The position numbers and the translations under genes were made by a program. Of a DNA stretch of 64,000 bases, positions 35,700 to 47,580 are shown one piece after another; the first letter of the stretch is position 1, and every line of letters begins with the position of its first letter. The notes under the pieces are model-generated. The model was not told the origin of the DNA. It was given only the letters and a program-made list of their open reading frames with translations, and did no database searches. Source of the DNA: Moringa oleifera (Eukaryota > Streptophyta > Magnoliopsida > Brassicales > Moringaceae); NCBI GenBank assembly GCA_021397835.1, contig JAJFZO010000609.1:498501-562500 (forward strand), given 5' to 3'.

Positions 35700-36300
35700 T
35701 CATTTTAATTAGAGAAATGAATAATTATATAATTAAATTATTAAATCACTAGGTAATTAAATAATTATACAATTAGATAATTAGATAGATGATATTATAT
35801 TTAGATTTAAATTAGATAAATGAATAATTATATAATTAGATTATGAAATGATTAGGTAATTAAATAATTAGATTATTAAATTATTAGATAATTAAATAGT
35901 TTATTATATTTAGATTTAAATTAGATAAGCGATAATTGTAGACTTAAATTATTAGATCGTGAAGTAATTAAATAATTAGTTATAGTTAAATAATTAGACA
36001 GATAAATTTATATTTAGAGAAATGTACTTGTTTTTAATCTAAATGATATTTAACTTAATATTTTACTTATTATATTGTATATTAAAATTAAATAATTAAA
36101 TAGATTTTTGATTTAGATTATGAGATTAAAGCATTTGATTTTAATTTTTGATATGTTTAATTAATTAGTATTATAGTTAATTTTAGATTTATATTACATA
36201 AATAGATAATTATATAATTAAATTATTAGATCATTAGGAAAAAATAATTAGATAATTAAATAGATTAATTTAGATTTAAATTTAAATTAGATAAATGTAC
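35700..36300. repeat. A+T-rich degenerate tandem array, unit about 105 bases
   Basis: The word AAATGAATAATTATATAATTA starts at about 35715 and again at about 35818. Related units (TAATTAGATAATTAGATAG, TTTAGATTTAAATTAGATAA) recur near 35926 and 36200. Copies are imperfect and nearly devoid of G and C. Confidence 0.6.
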
Positions 36301-36389
36301 TTTTTTTTAACATAATGTAGATAAAATTAGATTTAAATTAAAAATTAAATTTAGATAAATGTAATGTTGTATATAGTTATGCAATATTA

Positions 36390-37555
36390 GGCCATCTCCA
36401 ACCCTATACACTAAATTTAACACCAATTTGGTGTTAAAAAAGAATCTTTTTAGAATATTTTAATACCAAATTTTTTTCATCTCTAATCCATTTGCACCAA
36501 ATTGGTGTTATAATATTATTTTAATAATACGAATAATAATTATTAATAAAAATATTTATAAATATTGATTAATTTATAAATCTTTTTAAAATAATTAATA
36601 TAATTTAAAATTTTAATTTATATTTATATATTTTTAGAAAATTAATATTATATAATAAATTATAATTTTTAGTAATTTTGAAATTAATAATTTATCAATT
36701 AAATTTCATAAAAATATTTTTATCGTAATTTTAACTTAATTATTTTAATCCTTTTGATCAATATTAACGAAGAGAAGAAAACAAGATTTTAGAGAAAGAT
36801 GTTGATTCTATAAAAGATCCGATATTACGTGAAGTTATTCGAAATGAACAAATGAAAATTTATGCAAAACGAGGTCGAGATCACAAATCTGAAGGAGTTA
36901 TTGGATCATTTAATCATTTTGATCTATATTTTGGTGGTGTATGAGGGAGATGACTTTTTCACATTTTAAATAGTTCTAATGTTAGTTTATTATTGTTAAA
37001 GTATTTTAATTTTAATTAATGTTGTAATTTCAGTTTAAGTTGTAATCGTTAATGTGTTGTTATATTTATTGTACTGTGTTATCAATTGAAAAAAATTATT
37101 TTTATCATGTTCATGCAAAAATTTAAATTATATCATAAATTATAAATTATTTTAAATTTTTATATATTTTTAAATAATAATTTTAATAATATATATAATT
37201 TTATTATTAATTAAATAAATTATTATTAATAATAATTTAAATAAAACAAAATTATATATTGAATATTGGTCTTATTTTGAAGATATTGTGAGATATTCTT
37301 AATGGTATAATTTTTTTCTAATAATATCATATATTTATTAAGTTATTGATTAAAAATATATTTGATTCAAAACTTTTACAAAAGTAATTTGTAAAAAAAA
37401 ATTATTTTAAAATTTCACTAATTTGGTGCTCACCAAATTTGGTGCAGTACTGTAGCTGTACCAAATTGAAGGGATTAATTTACCGTCTCGTTGGAGACGG
37501 TTTCACTTTGTTTTTGACGGTAAAATATCGTTTTACCATCTCGTTAGAGACGGCC
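36390..37555. mobile_element. PIF/Harbinger-type element
   Basis: The left end GGCCATCTCCAACC (36390-36403) is matched by the right end CGTTAGAGACGGCC (37542-37555), 11 of 14 bases when inverted. A perfect TTA duplication (36387-36389 and 37556-37558) is the hallmark of PIF/Harbinger. Length is 1166 bases. Inside, at about 36785-36940, a frame reads DSIKDPILREVIRNEQMKIY, resembling the C-terminal part of the Myb-like / NAM-associated accessory proteins of these elements, then stops. No transposase catalytic segment was seen, so it is a non-autonomous deletion copy. The right end holds a hairpin, CCGTCTC-GTTG-GAGACGG, near 37483-37500. Confidence 0.85.
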
Positions 37556-37558
37556 TTA

Positions 37559-38160
37559 GGAGAGACATTACAATGTTGCATATGTAGACATATTTATAAT
37601 TTAATTTTGTACGTATTACTTAGAATAAATAGTTATTATATAAAAGTAACACTTTGAATATTATAGTGACATTTTGAATCTTAGATACAGTTCAAAAAAA
37701 ATTAATAAACCTTTTTTTATCAAAGTGTACGTACTTGTAACAGATGTGAATTGAAATAAATTATTTATTTATAATTTTAAATTGTTTAGATTTGAATGTA
37801 GTATTTATGTGTAGCATATAGTGCACAAATCATAATTTATTTTATTTCATAACAAATTTCATGTAATATCATTTGTCCTTCGGATACATACTATTGAATA
37901 TTTTTAAATTTTTTATATAAAAGAAAAAACATTTAATAATATCTACTTATGAGTCATATACTTGGAAGATTATAAGGATATGCAACCAAAATTTTTATAA
38001 GATAAAATAAATCATAATTTTATGCGTCATGTACTTCACATAAATATTACATTTTTGAATAGTATAAAATGACCCTACTTTTGAAGAGCAGTTAGCATGC
38101 ATACATATAAACGATTAGAATAAATTTAATGTACTAATATGTAGAGTTGTAAATATCACA
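37559..38160. other. A+T-rich spacer
   Basis: No gene or motif seen. Probably includes 5' flanking sequence of the CACTA element that follows, but its terminal CACTA repeat was not identified. Confidence 0.4.
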
Positions 38161-40982
38161 ATGGACAAGATTTGGATGTATGCTAATAAAACGTTGATAT
38201 GTAAGATAACAGTGTAAAATGGGCTATTAGATTATGTTGTTCAAAATTTTTATGATCTTAAGCAAATTCGTTGCCCATGCATTAAATGTAGTAATATGAA
38301 ACATCATATTCCATGTGAAATACGAGAACATTTATATGTATACGGAGTTGATTGAAACTACGAGAATTGGAGATGGCACAAAGAATCATGTATGGGTGGA
38401 TCTCCTACAAGTAGGAGGTCTAGAGTTTTTAGAGAGGACATGCATGAGAAGGAAGTTGTTAAAACCATAGAGATGGTCTAAGAGGCATTTACAGAGTATG
38501 ATGGTGATCCTATCAACTTTGAGAAGTTAGTTCGTGATGTTGAGAAACCTTTGTACCTTAGGCTTGAAAAGTTCACCAAGCCCCTGCTTTAGTTAAACTT
38601 TATAATTTGAAGACAAAGCATGGTTGGTCTGAGCAAAATTTTAGTGAACTTTTAAACTTGTTATCTAACATGTTGCCGAAGAACCATGAAATGACTAAAT
38701 TCATGTATGATAAAATACAAAAAAAGGTATCAGCTAAGGTGCTACGGTATTTCTTACCAATACCGAGAATTAAAAAAATGTTTAGGAGCTCTGAAACATC
38801 AAACTATATGACATGCCATTTAATTCAAAAAGATGGCAAAGGTTAGCTAAGGCACCTATCGGATACGCCTTCATTGACAATGGTTGACTATATGGGGCCA
38901 AACTTTACATCTGAAATAAGAAATTTAAGACTTCCCATTTCAGTTGATAGTATCAATCCTCATGGAACATTGAGCAGCCAATACAATTGCTAGCCGATTG
39001 TTATGATAACATATAATTTACCATCTTGGTTAACAATGAAGCAAAAGTTCATGATGTTAACATTATCAATATTAGGCCCTAAACAACTTGGTGAAAACAT
39101 TGATTTATACTTGGTATCGCTAATAGAGGACTTAACAACGTATGGGACACTGGTGTACAACTATATAATGGTACCTCAAGAGGTCATTTACTAGAGAGTT
39201 ATTCCATTATAGACAAATCAATAATTTCTTTGTTTATTGTAACTTGTCTACTTGTATAGTTAAAGCTTATTATGCTTATCCAATCTGTGTCAAGAACACA
39301 CATGCATGTTGTTTACAACATAATAAGAAGATGTCATATATTGAGCATAAAGGATACTTATCATGACATCATTTGTATTATAGATAAAGAAAAACTTTTA
39401 ACTTGAAATAATAATTCAGAATTGCTCCATAACCATTAATTGGTAAGGAAGTTCTTTCTAAAATTCAAGGTTTATCAAATTTATAGGAAAAGTTGAACGA
39501 CGAACTAAACAAAATGATGATGATATAGTTTTATAGTGTTGGAAGAAGAGATCATTTTTCTTTTTTTGATTTGCCATATTGGAAGTCATTGCATGTGAGA
39601 CATGTGCTTGATGTCACGCATATAGAAAAGTCTATATATAATATGTGCACATGAAGGAAATGTAAGGATGAGTTGGTTGTTAGAAAGGATCTTGAATAGA
39701 TAGGATTACACTCTAAATTAGTACCACAAGTTTGAATTAATCACCTTTCAGATTACAAAAAAATTTAATTTAAAATCAAATCACTAAACTAAAGAACTTT
39801 ATCATTAAAAATTTTAGCGACAGATTAACAACACAAAAAAAATTTGTAATTAAAATAACTGTCACGAAAATAATAGTGATCCAATTTTATATCTATCGTA
39901 ATTTAGCGATCGATTGGAATTTGTCGATAAATTAGTGATTGATTCAGATCGATCACTAAACTAATGATGGATTCTAATCGATCACTAATCCAGTGTCGAA
40001 TTCCAATTGGGTGCTAATAAGTTTAATGAGTGATTAGTGATTGATTGAAATTTATCGTTAAAATAATATAATTTTAAATAAAATAATTTTTGTACTATAC
40101 ACTAAACAAAAGAAAATAAATTACATAAAATCCATAAAAAAAGATAATAAATACAATTGTCTTCTGATCTTATCAAATATAATGCTTATAAAAGAGATTA
40201 AATCTAACTATAAAACTGTGCTAAGGGTGTGCTTCTTAAAAGGAGGGCATCCATTTTGCAGATGCACTTATTCATATCAACCTTTCTTTGTAAACACTCT
40301 TACAACTCGATCTTAAAATGAATGTGATCATACTCCCTCGCTTAATGCTCCTCATCCGTTCATTTCTCTAGAGTCCTACCCACATCTACAGACTAACACT
40401 TCAGCTTTATGGACTCTTCTATAGCCTTCACTTGAGAGCATATATCCTGCATAACTAATCTAGTAAAAACTAAATTTATTAATAAGTAAATTAAAAAAAA
40501 TACAAAATTGAATCAACATTTAACTAATTTGATTGTCTTGAAGATCTAATTAATTATTTATCTTAAATTATAATCAAATCAAATTATCGCCTAATTAATC
40601 TAACATAAAATTAATTCATTAACAAATAAAATTAACAATTACAATATTTAATCAACATGTAACTAATTTAATTTTCATAAAAATCTAATTAAATTATTAT
40701 CTAACTAATCCAACATAAATTAAATTTGTTAATTAATAAAAATCATAATTACAAAATTTAATTAACATCTAACTAATTTCTACAATTACCAAATTTAAGC
40801 ATGATGTTTATGCATATGATCTCCTAACCATTAATATCATTAACCAAAATTTCTACAATTACTTGAAAAAAAAATATTCTAACAAAGAGGGCAGTCTCTC
40901 GAAGATAAGGAAAGATGGTTGTTCACGGTGGAGAAAATGGGGGAGTAAACAATGAAAAGAAGCTAGCTGGAAAAAGAGTTAT

Positions 40983-41009
<27 letters not shown>
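40983..41009. repeat. (GA)n microsatellite
   Basis: GA run of about 27 bases within purine-rich sequence. Confidence 0.9.
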
Positions 41010-41016
<7 letters not shown>

Positions 41017-41219
41017 ATGGTTGTAAAAAAAGGAAGTTATGAAAAGAGTGAAATGCGAGAGAAATGGAGGGTTTGAGCAAAATATTTGAAAAATGAAAAA
41101 ATTTTGCCCTAGTTTTAAAAGAACTTAGTGACAATCACTTACAATCATCGTTAGGAGTGAAAGCCAATGAAGGTTCCCTACTAACAGCCTTAACGACTAA
41201 CGTGTTGTCGATCGCTAGG

Positions 41220-41545
41220 ACTACCTTCACATGTGAAGGCATGTAGGTAGCCACCCTTAGCAACTACACATGGGCAGTCACATTTGTGAAGGCATGCAGA
41301 GCCTTTGGTTGGTCAGCTTGGTGATCACCTATGGGTGGTTACAAGTAGTGTAGGCAGCCAAGGGCCTTCCCATGCGAAGGCATGCAGAGCCTTGGCTAGA
41401 AGCCTTGGTGATTGCCCTGCGAGTGCCTATGGGGTGGTCGCAAGGCTGCCTTTGCATATAGGTAGCCATCATTGGCTTCCTTCGCATATGAAGGCATGTA
41501 AGTGGCTACCACCTTAATTGATTACCTTCGCATAGGAAGTCTTAT
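41220..41545. repeat. Palindromic interspersed repeats in the CACTA-like insert
   Basis: A perfect 16-base palindrome CCTTCACATGTGAAGG (41225-41240) followed by CATGTAGGTAGCCACC recurs in variant form near 41285, 41369, 41490 and 41526 (for example CCTTCGCATATGAAGG). The block is clearly richer in G+C than its surroundings. No reading frame of known kind. Confidence 0.65.
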
Positions 41546-42599
41546 AGGTGGTTGCCAACCTTGGTAGTCTCCACCTTTGGTTGCTTTGGCAATCTTGGCA
41601 ATTGTCCATTGGGTGGCTGCTAAGCTGTCTTGGTTGCCTTAGCGATTAAGCCTCGATTGTCATTATACTGCCTTGGCTTTCTAACAATCGAGCCTGAATA
41701 GTCACTAGTCCCCTGATTAGTAAGTTACACTGATCCAGTCACTAATCTGTCATTGAATTAATTAAAAACTAATATAAATTGATTAAAAATAATTTTAGTG
41801 ATGAAATTTATATCTTTCACTAAATTTTGTCACTAATTTATCATTAATTTATCGCTAGATTAAAATTTTTATTTTACAATAATTTTATCGCTATTATGTT
41901 ATTATTTAGCGACTGAATATGTTTGTCGTTAGTTTGCATCACTATTTTCATTTTTTTTATAGTGTCCCACCTGCATATTACACTTATTAAGAGATCATAA
42001 AAAAAAAAGAGAGATTTTGCAAGTGCTTAATAACATCAAAGTGCAAGATGGGCTTAAGTCACGTGATTATAATACTTTAATGCAACAACTCTTACCTATT
42101 ACTTTATGAGCAGTGTTGCCATAACACATCAAATATGCCATTATTAGATTTTGCATGTTCTTTAATTTATTGTTCTAAAAAGTGGTGGATGTCTCAAAAT
42201 AAGATGAAATCTAATGTAAACTTATGACAACAATATGCTTACTAAAGAAGTCTCCTAACTTTTTTGATATTATGGTTCATCTTATTATACATCTTGTTAA
42301 GGAAGTGAAATTATATGATTCTGTGTATTTATAGTGCGTGTATCCATTTGGCACATATATGAAAGTGTTAAAGGGTTATGCTTGAAACCGTAACAAGCTT
42401 GAGGGTTACATTTTTAAATCATGTATTGCGAAAGAGGTATTAGAATTTTGTGTAAATTAATCATCTAGCATAGATGTTGTCGAGATTCCTCTAAGGAAAA
42501 TATATTTGATCATTAAGCCAATAGTTAGAGATCTCTAACTAGGCCATGGCAGCAAGTCTTGTCGAGATCTTTAACTAGTATAGATCATTCTTACCTTTC

Positions 42600-44890
42600 C
42601 TTCATTAAGAGGGCATAACCTTTTGGCATCCATGTCCACACACTCATCAACAAAATGGAAAAGCTGAAAGGAAACAGAGACACATCACTGAGTTAGGTTT
42701 CACTTTACTCAGTCAAGCTTCACTAACTTTAAATTTTTGGTGGGAAGCATTTCATCCATGTCCACACACTTATCAACAAAATGGAAAAGCTGAAAGGAAA
42801 CATAGACACATCACTGAGTTAGGTTTCACTTTACTCAGTCAAGCTTCACTAACTTTAAATTTTTGGTGGGAAGCATTTCATATAGCAGTGTTTCTAATTA
42901 ATAGGCTGCCGACTCCTATTCTGTCTAATAAGTCCCTTTTAGAGTCTCTCTTCAATCAAAAACCTGACTATTCATTCCTGAGAACCTTTGGCTGCTCATG
43001 TTATCCACATCTTCGACCTTATAACAAGCACAAGATGGAATTCAAATCCACTAAATGTCTCTTTTTAGGATACAGTCTTAGTCACAAAGGTTATTACTGC
43101 CTACATCCCTCTGGACTTTGTTACATCACCAGGGATGTTAAGTTTAATGAATCTGAATTCCCCTTCCATTCCTTCCTAACTCGGGTTCCCTTTCCTCAAC
43201 CCACCCATCTCCATCTCCTACCTCTGTCTCTATTCATACCTACCTCAATCTTGCCTTTGGTGGAAACAGTAATAGCAGTGACCTTCAGTAATGTATTTCT
43301 AGTTCTTCTCCTCACACACACTTACCTCACACCCATTCCCCAACACCTCACTCTATCACTTCCTATTCTCCTTCTCATATCCTTCCTCTTTCACCTAATC
43401 CTAACACCTCATCTCACCATTCACCTAGTCCCACTGCTCCACCTACCAGAACTCATCCTATGGGTCATCCTATGATCACTCGAGCAAAAGCAGAGATTTT
43501 TAAGCCTAAAATATTTCTTACCTCTGTTACATGTCCACAACCTCTGCCCACCTCCATCAGTAAAGCCCTTGCCAATCCAGTTTGGAAATCTGCCATGCTC
43601 GATGAATTTCAAGCGCTGCTGCAAAACAAAACATGGGAATTAGTGCCTCTCTCACCAAATCAAAAGGTGATTGACAACAAGTGGATATTCAAAGTCAAGT
43701 ATAATTCGGATGGCAGCTTAGAGAGACACAAAGCCAAATTAGTTGCCAAGGGTTTTCAACAATTACCTGGCATCGACTTTGCACAAACTTACAGCCCTGT
43801 CATCAAGCCTTCTACTATCAAAATACTACTCTCTGTAGCTGTTTCCAAAGGCTGAGCTGTCCAGCAACTAGATGTCCACAATGCCTTTCTCAACGGTCAT
43901 CTTCAAGAGACAGTTTACATGACTTAACCACCTGGATTCATGGATCCTCTTCATCCACAGTATGTCTGCAAACTTCACAAAGCGCTTTATGGACTCAAAC
44001 AAGCACCCACAACCTGGTTCCACATTATCAAAAGTCATCTCCTCAACTGGGGATTTCTCAACTCCCAAGCAGACAACTCACTCTTTTTTTTTCCTCTCAG
44101 ATGATTCCAGCATCTATGTTTTATTATATGTGGATGACATTCTAGTCACTGGTAACAATCCTGCCCTCATTCAAAAGTTCATCTCGGAGCTCAATCACAG
44201 GTATGCACTCAAAAATCTTGGCTCTTTACATTATTTTCTAAGCATCCAAGCCTCTCGCTCTTCTCAAGGCCTCTTTCTCACCCAGTCCAAATACACTCAA
44301 GACCTCCTTAAGTCCTATAACCTTCATTTGTCAAAACCGTGTCCTACTCCTATCTCCACTGGCCCTCCCTTCTCCATACACTCTGGCTCTTATCTGCCTA
44401 ATCCTACTCAATATCGTCAATTGTTTGGTTCTCTTCAGTATCTCACCCTTACACGTCCTGATATCTCCTTCACTGTGAATAAACTAAGCCAATTTCTCCA
44501 TTCCCCCACTATTTATCACTGGCAAGCTTGTAAACGATTGCTCAGATACTTTCGGGGAACCATCCATTTCGGTCTCCTCTTTCAACCCACCTCTAATTTT
44601 CAACTCATTGCATTTTCTGATACCGACTGGGCCTGTTGCCCTGATCATTGTCGATCAATTAGTGGCCACTGCATCTACCTCGGGAATAATCTAATTTTTT
44701 GGCGCTCTAAGAAACAGTCAGTGGTGGCTCGGTCTAGCACAGAGTCTGAATACCGAGCCTTAGCTCAAGCTACTGCAGAATTAGCATGGATCAAATCTTT
44801 ACTTCATGAAACCAAGCTCTTACCTGATCATCGGGCAACACTTTGGTGTGACAATCAACGAGCCACGGCTCTCCCCGTCAATCCGGTGTA
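42600..44890 (+). pseudogene. Ty1/copia pol, 3' part (integrase C-terminus, RT, RNase H)
   Basis: Broken copia polyprotein. Integrase C-terminus: HQQNGKAERKHRHITELG, NFWWEAFHIAVFLINRLP, FGCSCYPHLRPYNKHK and KCLFLGYS (42630-43150). RT: WKSAMLDEFQALLQNKTWELV, HKAKLVAKGFQQ, YSPVIKPSTIK, QQLDVHNAFLNGHLQE, KALYGLKQAPTTWF and YVDDILVTG (about 44128-44154). RNase H: DWACCPDHCRSISGHC, FWRSKKQSVVARSSTESEYR and LWCDNQRATAL. Damage: a frame change between about 43175 and 43440 (hinge region), TGA at 43853 for Trp, TAA at 43924 for Gln, a shift at the T-run near 44084-44093, and the Athila insertion after the codons for NPV. The 5' half (gag, protease, integrase core) is absent; the sequence left of about 42590 is CACTA. 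Lineage resembles Ale/RE1-type copia, tentatively. Confidence 0.92.
42630..42881 (+). repeat. 126-base tandem duplication in copia integrase
   Basis: CCATGTCCACACACT begins at 42630 and again at 42756. The two 126-base copies are nearly identical and 126 is 42 codons, so the duplication repeats the segment PCPHTHQQNGKAERK...WWEAFH without breaking the frame. Confidence 0.9.
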
Positions 44891-46096
44891 TGATAGAATG
44901 CATAATAATCATATATATTATTATATTTTTCCATATTTTATTGGTTATAAATGATTAAATCTTGGATTTTGACTATGTTTTATATTTAATAGGGTGGATT
45001 GAGAAAATCAACTAAGATGGACTCAAATTCATTATTTGAAGATATAAAGTTAGATTGCTAAGAGATGTGGATGAACTAGAAGATGTCTTTGGATAAGGCG
45101 CTGAGACTCCCAATAACATTGGAATTTCATCGAACCAAGACTTATCTTTTATTTAAAAAGAAATTGTAGAATTTTATCTTTATATTTATCTTTAAGAGTC
45201 CTAGTTAAAATAGGTTATTATGTTTAAGGATTATTATATAAAGGGGAGGTAGTTCCTTCAAAGGAATATCCAGAGTTTATTTTTTACTTTCTTCTTTTCG
45301 TAGGTCTTTTTCTTTTCATGGATTGCTAAACATCTCTTCCGGTCAAAGGATAATCGAGGGTTTGATTCTTCAGAATTGTGAGATCTAACTGATTTTATTT
45401 GTTCTTTATTTCTTCATTGTTTATTTATCTTCTGTACTTATTGAAAATATTATTTTGGTTGATTGCAACAAAAAGGGCTCTTTGTTTAATCATCTAAATA
45501 ATTGGTTACTATTTAAAACTTTAAATCCGTAATTGTTTAAGTGTTCTAATATAAGTAGTAAATAACATAGTTGATTACAAAAGAGGTTTTCAATTTATGT
45601 TATGAAGATAAATAATCTAGTTTAAATAAACCAATATATGTGTTTATTGGCTAGAATTGGTAGTTTTTCTAATTCTTAATGCTATTGGTAAATTAAATCC
45701 TAAGATCGTATCTAGAGTTATTTATTGATAAGAGAAATAATTAGAGATCGTATCCTGGTTATCAAAGAAGTAAGGAAAAACAGGTTGTTAGGTGGTACCA
45801 ACAACCATAACTAATTCAGTGAAGATTAAAAGATTTTTATCTTTGCTTCAATGATCAATTCCTAAATCAAACCTAAAATTATACCTTTGATTGGATACTT
45901 TATTACATTAATTTTTCCTTTCCTGTTATTCTTATTTGATCTATTTTTAACTCTTCAAACCCTTTTCTTTTATTTTATTTTGCAAAAAAATAAATCTAAC
46001 CAATCTTTGTGGAAACGACCTTGCTCATCCATACTACAAGTTTAATATTTTGAGCAAGAATTTAGGAATTTAACTTGTTGGTCTCGACAACCACCA
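44891..46096 (+). repeat. 5' LTR of the Athila-type element
   Basis: Begins TGATAGAATGCATAATAATC and ends CTCGACAACCACCA. A TATA box TTATATAAAGG at about 45234-45244 is followed by a leader-like region, the likely transcription start of the element. Confidence 0.95.
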
Positions 46097-46101
46097 ATTT
46101 T

Positions 46102-46119
46102 TGGCGCCGTTGCCGGGGA
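46102..46119 (+). other. Primer-binding site (Asp tRNA)
   Basis: TGGCGCCGTTGCCGGGGA, five bases after the LTR end, is complementary to the 3' end of plant tRNA-Asp, the standard primer of Athila/Tat elements. Confidence 0.93.
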
Positions 46120-46143
46120 TTGGTTTTAATTAGATTTATTTTA

Positions 46144-47580
46144 ATGCTCCATTCTTCTGGTGCAGGTGATCTAGTTTCATACGATCCTGAAATTGAGAAG
46201 ACAGCAAAAAGATTCAGGAAGGAAGCTAAATTACGAAGTCAACAAGAATCTTCACCTTCATCTTCTGAATCGAATTTAGTATTTAATTTAGTTGATTCAT
46301 CTAGTGATTCTAAAATAGAACAAGACATGGCTAATGAAGAGAGAACTTTGAGGCAATTGGCTGCACCAGAAGTAAATCAGCAGCCACTCTGCATTCAATA
46401 CCCAATTTTACAAGCAGATTTTGAGTTAAAGTCTGGTTTGATCCATTTGCTCCCGAAGTTTCACGGCTTTGAGAATGAAGATCCTCACAAGCATCTAAAG
46501 GAATTCCATGTGGTGTGCTCAAGCCTAAAACCACAAGGAGTAACTGAAGATGAGATCAAATTACGTGCTTTTCCATTCTCACTGACTGAAAAAGCAAAAG
46601 ATTAGTTGTTTTATTTACCTTCTGGTTCTGTGACCACATGGATAGAGATGGTAACATTATTTCTTGATAAATTTTTCCCTGCTTCATGAGCTGCTAGTAT
46701 TAGAAGGGAAATATGTGGGATAAAGCAGAGAGATATTGAAACCCTTCATGAGTATTGGGAAAGATTTAAACAACTGTGTGCAAGTTGTCCTCAACATGGA
46801 ATTTCTAAACGACTTCTCATTTAGTATTTTTATGAAGGATTACTACCCATGGAAAGAAGGATGATGGATGCAGCTAGTGGAGGTGCTATAGTAAATAAAA
46901 CTCCTTGTGAAGCTAGAGATTTGATTTCCACCATGGCTGCTAACTCACAACAGTTCGGATTTAGACAAGATACATCTTTAAAAAGGATTAATGAGGTAAA
47001 TATATCTTCTCTTGAAAATCAAATAGCCAATCTAACTTATCTTGTTCAACAATTGGCTGTAGAAAATGTGCAACAAGTTAAAGCTTGTGGGATTTGTGCT
47101 GCTACTGGTCATCCAACTGACATGTGTCCTACACTTCAAGATGATCCTTATAAGGATGCTAATGTAGTTGGAGGATTCTCAGGTCCACCACAAAGGAAGT
47201 ATGACCTTTATTCAAATGCATATAACCTAGGATGGAGGGATCATCCCAATCTTAGTTATGGAGCAAGACCTCAATTTCAATCTAGACAACCAGCTCCACC
47301 ACCACAACCTCATCCAAATTCAGGTATGTCTCTTAAAGATATTGTTAAATCACTTGCATCTAACACACAACAATTTCAGCAGGAGACAAGAACAAGTATT
47401 AGAAAGCTAGAGGATCAAGTAGGTCAACTAGCATCTTCAATGAACAGATTGGAATCTCAAGAAAAATTGCCTTCACAAACTATTGTCAACCCAAAACAGA
47501 ATGCTAGTGCAATTATCTTGAGAAGTGGAACTGAGTTAAAAGAACCTGGCAAGATTACCAAATGATGCATCTCAAGAGAA
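46144..47580 (+). pseudogene. gag of the Athila-type element
   Basis: Likely starts at the ATG at 46144 (MLHSSGAGDLVSYDPEIEK). Retrotransposon gag core: LKSGLIHLLPKFHGFENEDP, HKHLKEFHVVCSSLKPQGV, KLRAFPFSLTEKAKD. After stops it continues with LPSGSVTTW, EGLLPMERRMMDAASGGA and MAANSQQFGFRQD. A CCHC knuckle, CGICAATGHPTDMC, lies at 47086-47127, and a glutamine/proline-rich tail follows. All pieces share one frame, interrupted by TAG 46603 (Trp site), TGA 46687 (Arg site), TAG 46822 (Gln site) and TGA 47563. No frameshift was seen. Confidence 0.92.

Larger units (their letters stand above)
39735..41964. mobile_element. Non-autonomous CACTA-like insert inside Tnp2
   Basis: Interrupts the Tnp2 reading frame exactly before the PPAYYT codons at 41967. 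The right end, read on the minus strand, is CACTATAAAAAAAATGAAAA (41964 inwards), a CACTA-type terminus. Both flanks carry many subterminal words such as GATCGATCACTAA, TTAGCGAT and GTCGCTAAAT in both orientations (39820-40030 and 41690-41945), typical of CACTA subterminal repeats. The left terminus and the 3-bp duplication were not found; the left boundary is somewhere in 39735-39785. No transposase was seen inside. Contains a (GA)n run at 40983-41009. Confidence 0.6.
38161..42500 (+). pseudogene. CACTA (En/Spm) Tnp2-type transposase, interrupted
   Basis: Starts at the ATG at 38161 with the transposase-associated domain (MDKIWMYANKTL, IRCPCIKCSNMKHH, EIREHLYVYGVD, NWRWHKES). Then LVKLYNLKTKHGWSEQNFSELLNLL and MLPKNHEM; next AKVLRYFLPIPRIKKMF follows directly after DKIQKKVS, so the roughly 50-residue cysteine-containing segment usually between them is deleted. 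Tnp2 core: NLRLPISVDSINPHG, TYNLPSWLTMKQ, LGPKQLGENIDLYLVSLIEDL (38910-39150), then FFDLPYWKSLHVRHVLDVTHIEKS near 39560-39630 and VRKDLE near 39680. The frame is interrupted by an insert (39735-41964) and resumes at 41967 with PPAYYT, then SRDYNTLMQQLLPITL, KYAIIRFCMFFN, FFDIMVHLIIHLVKEVKLYDSVY and MKVLKGY up to EVLEFCVN near 42460. Many stops and shifts. Confidence 0.88.

Noticed and set aside
43962..44954. 330-codon frame taken as a complete protein
   Set aside because: It joins copia RT/RNase H to the first bases of the inserted Athila LTR; the end is an artefact of the insertion and the start is in a different frame from the true RT beginning.
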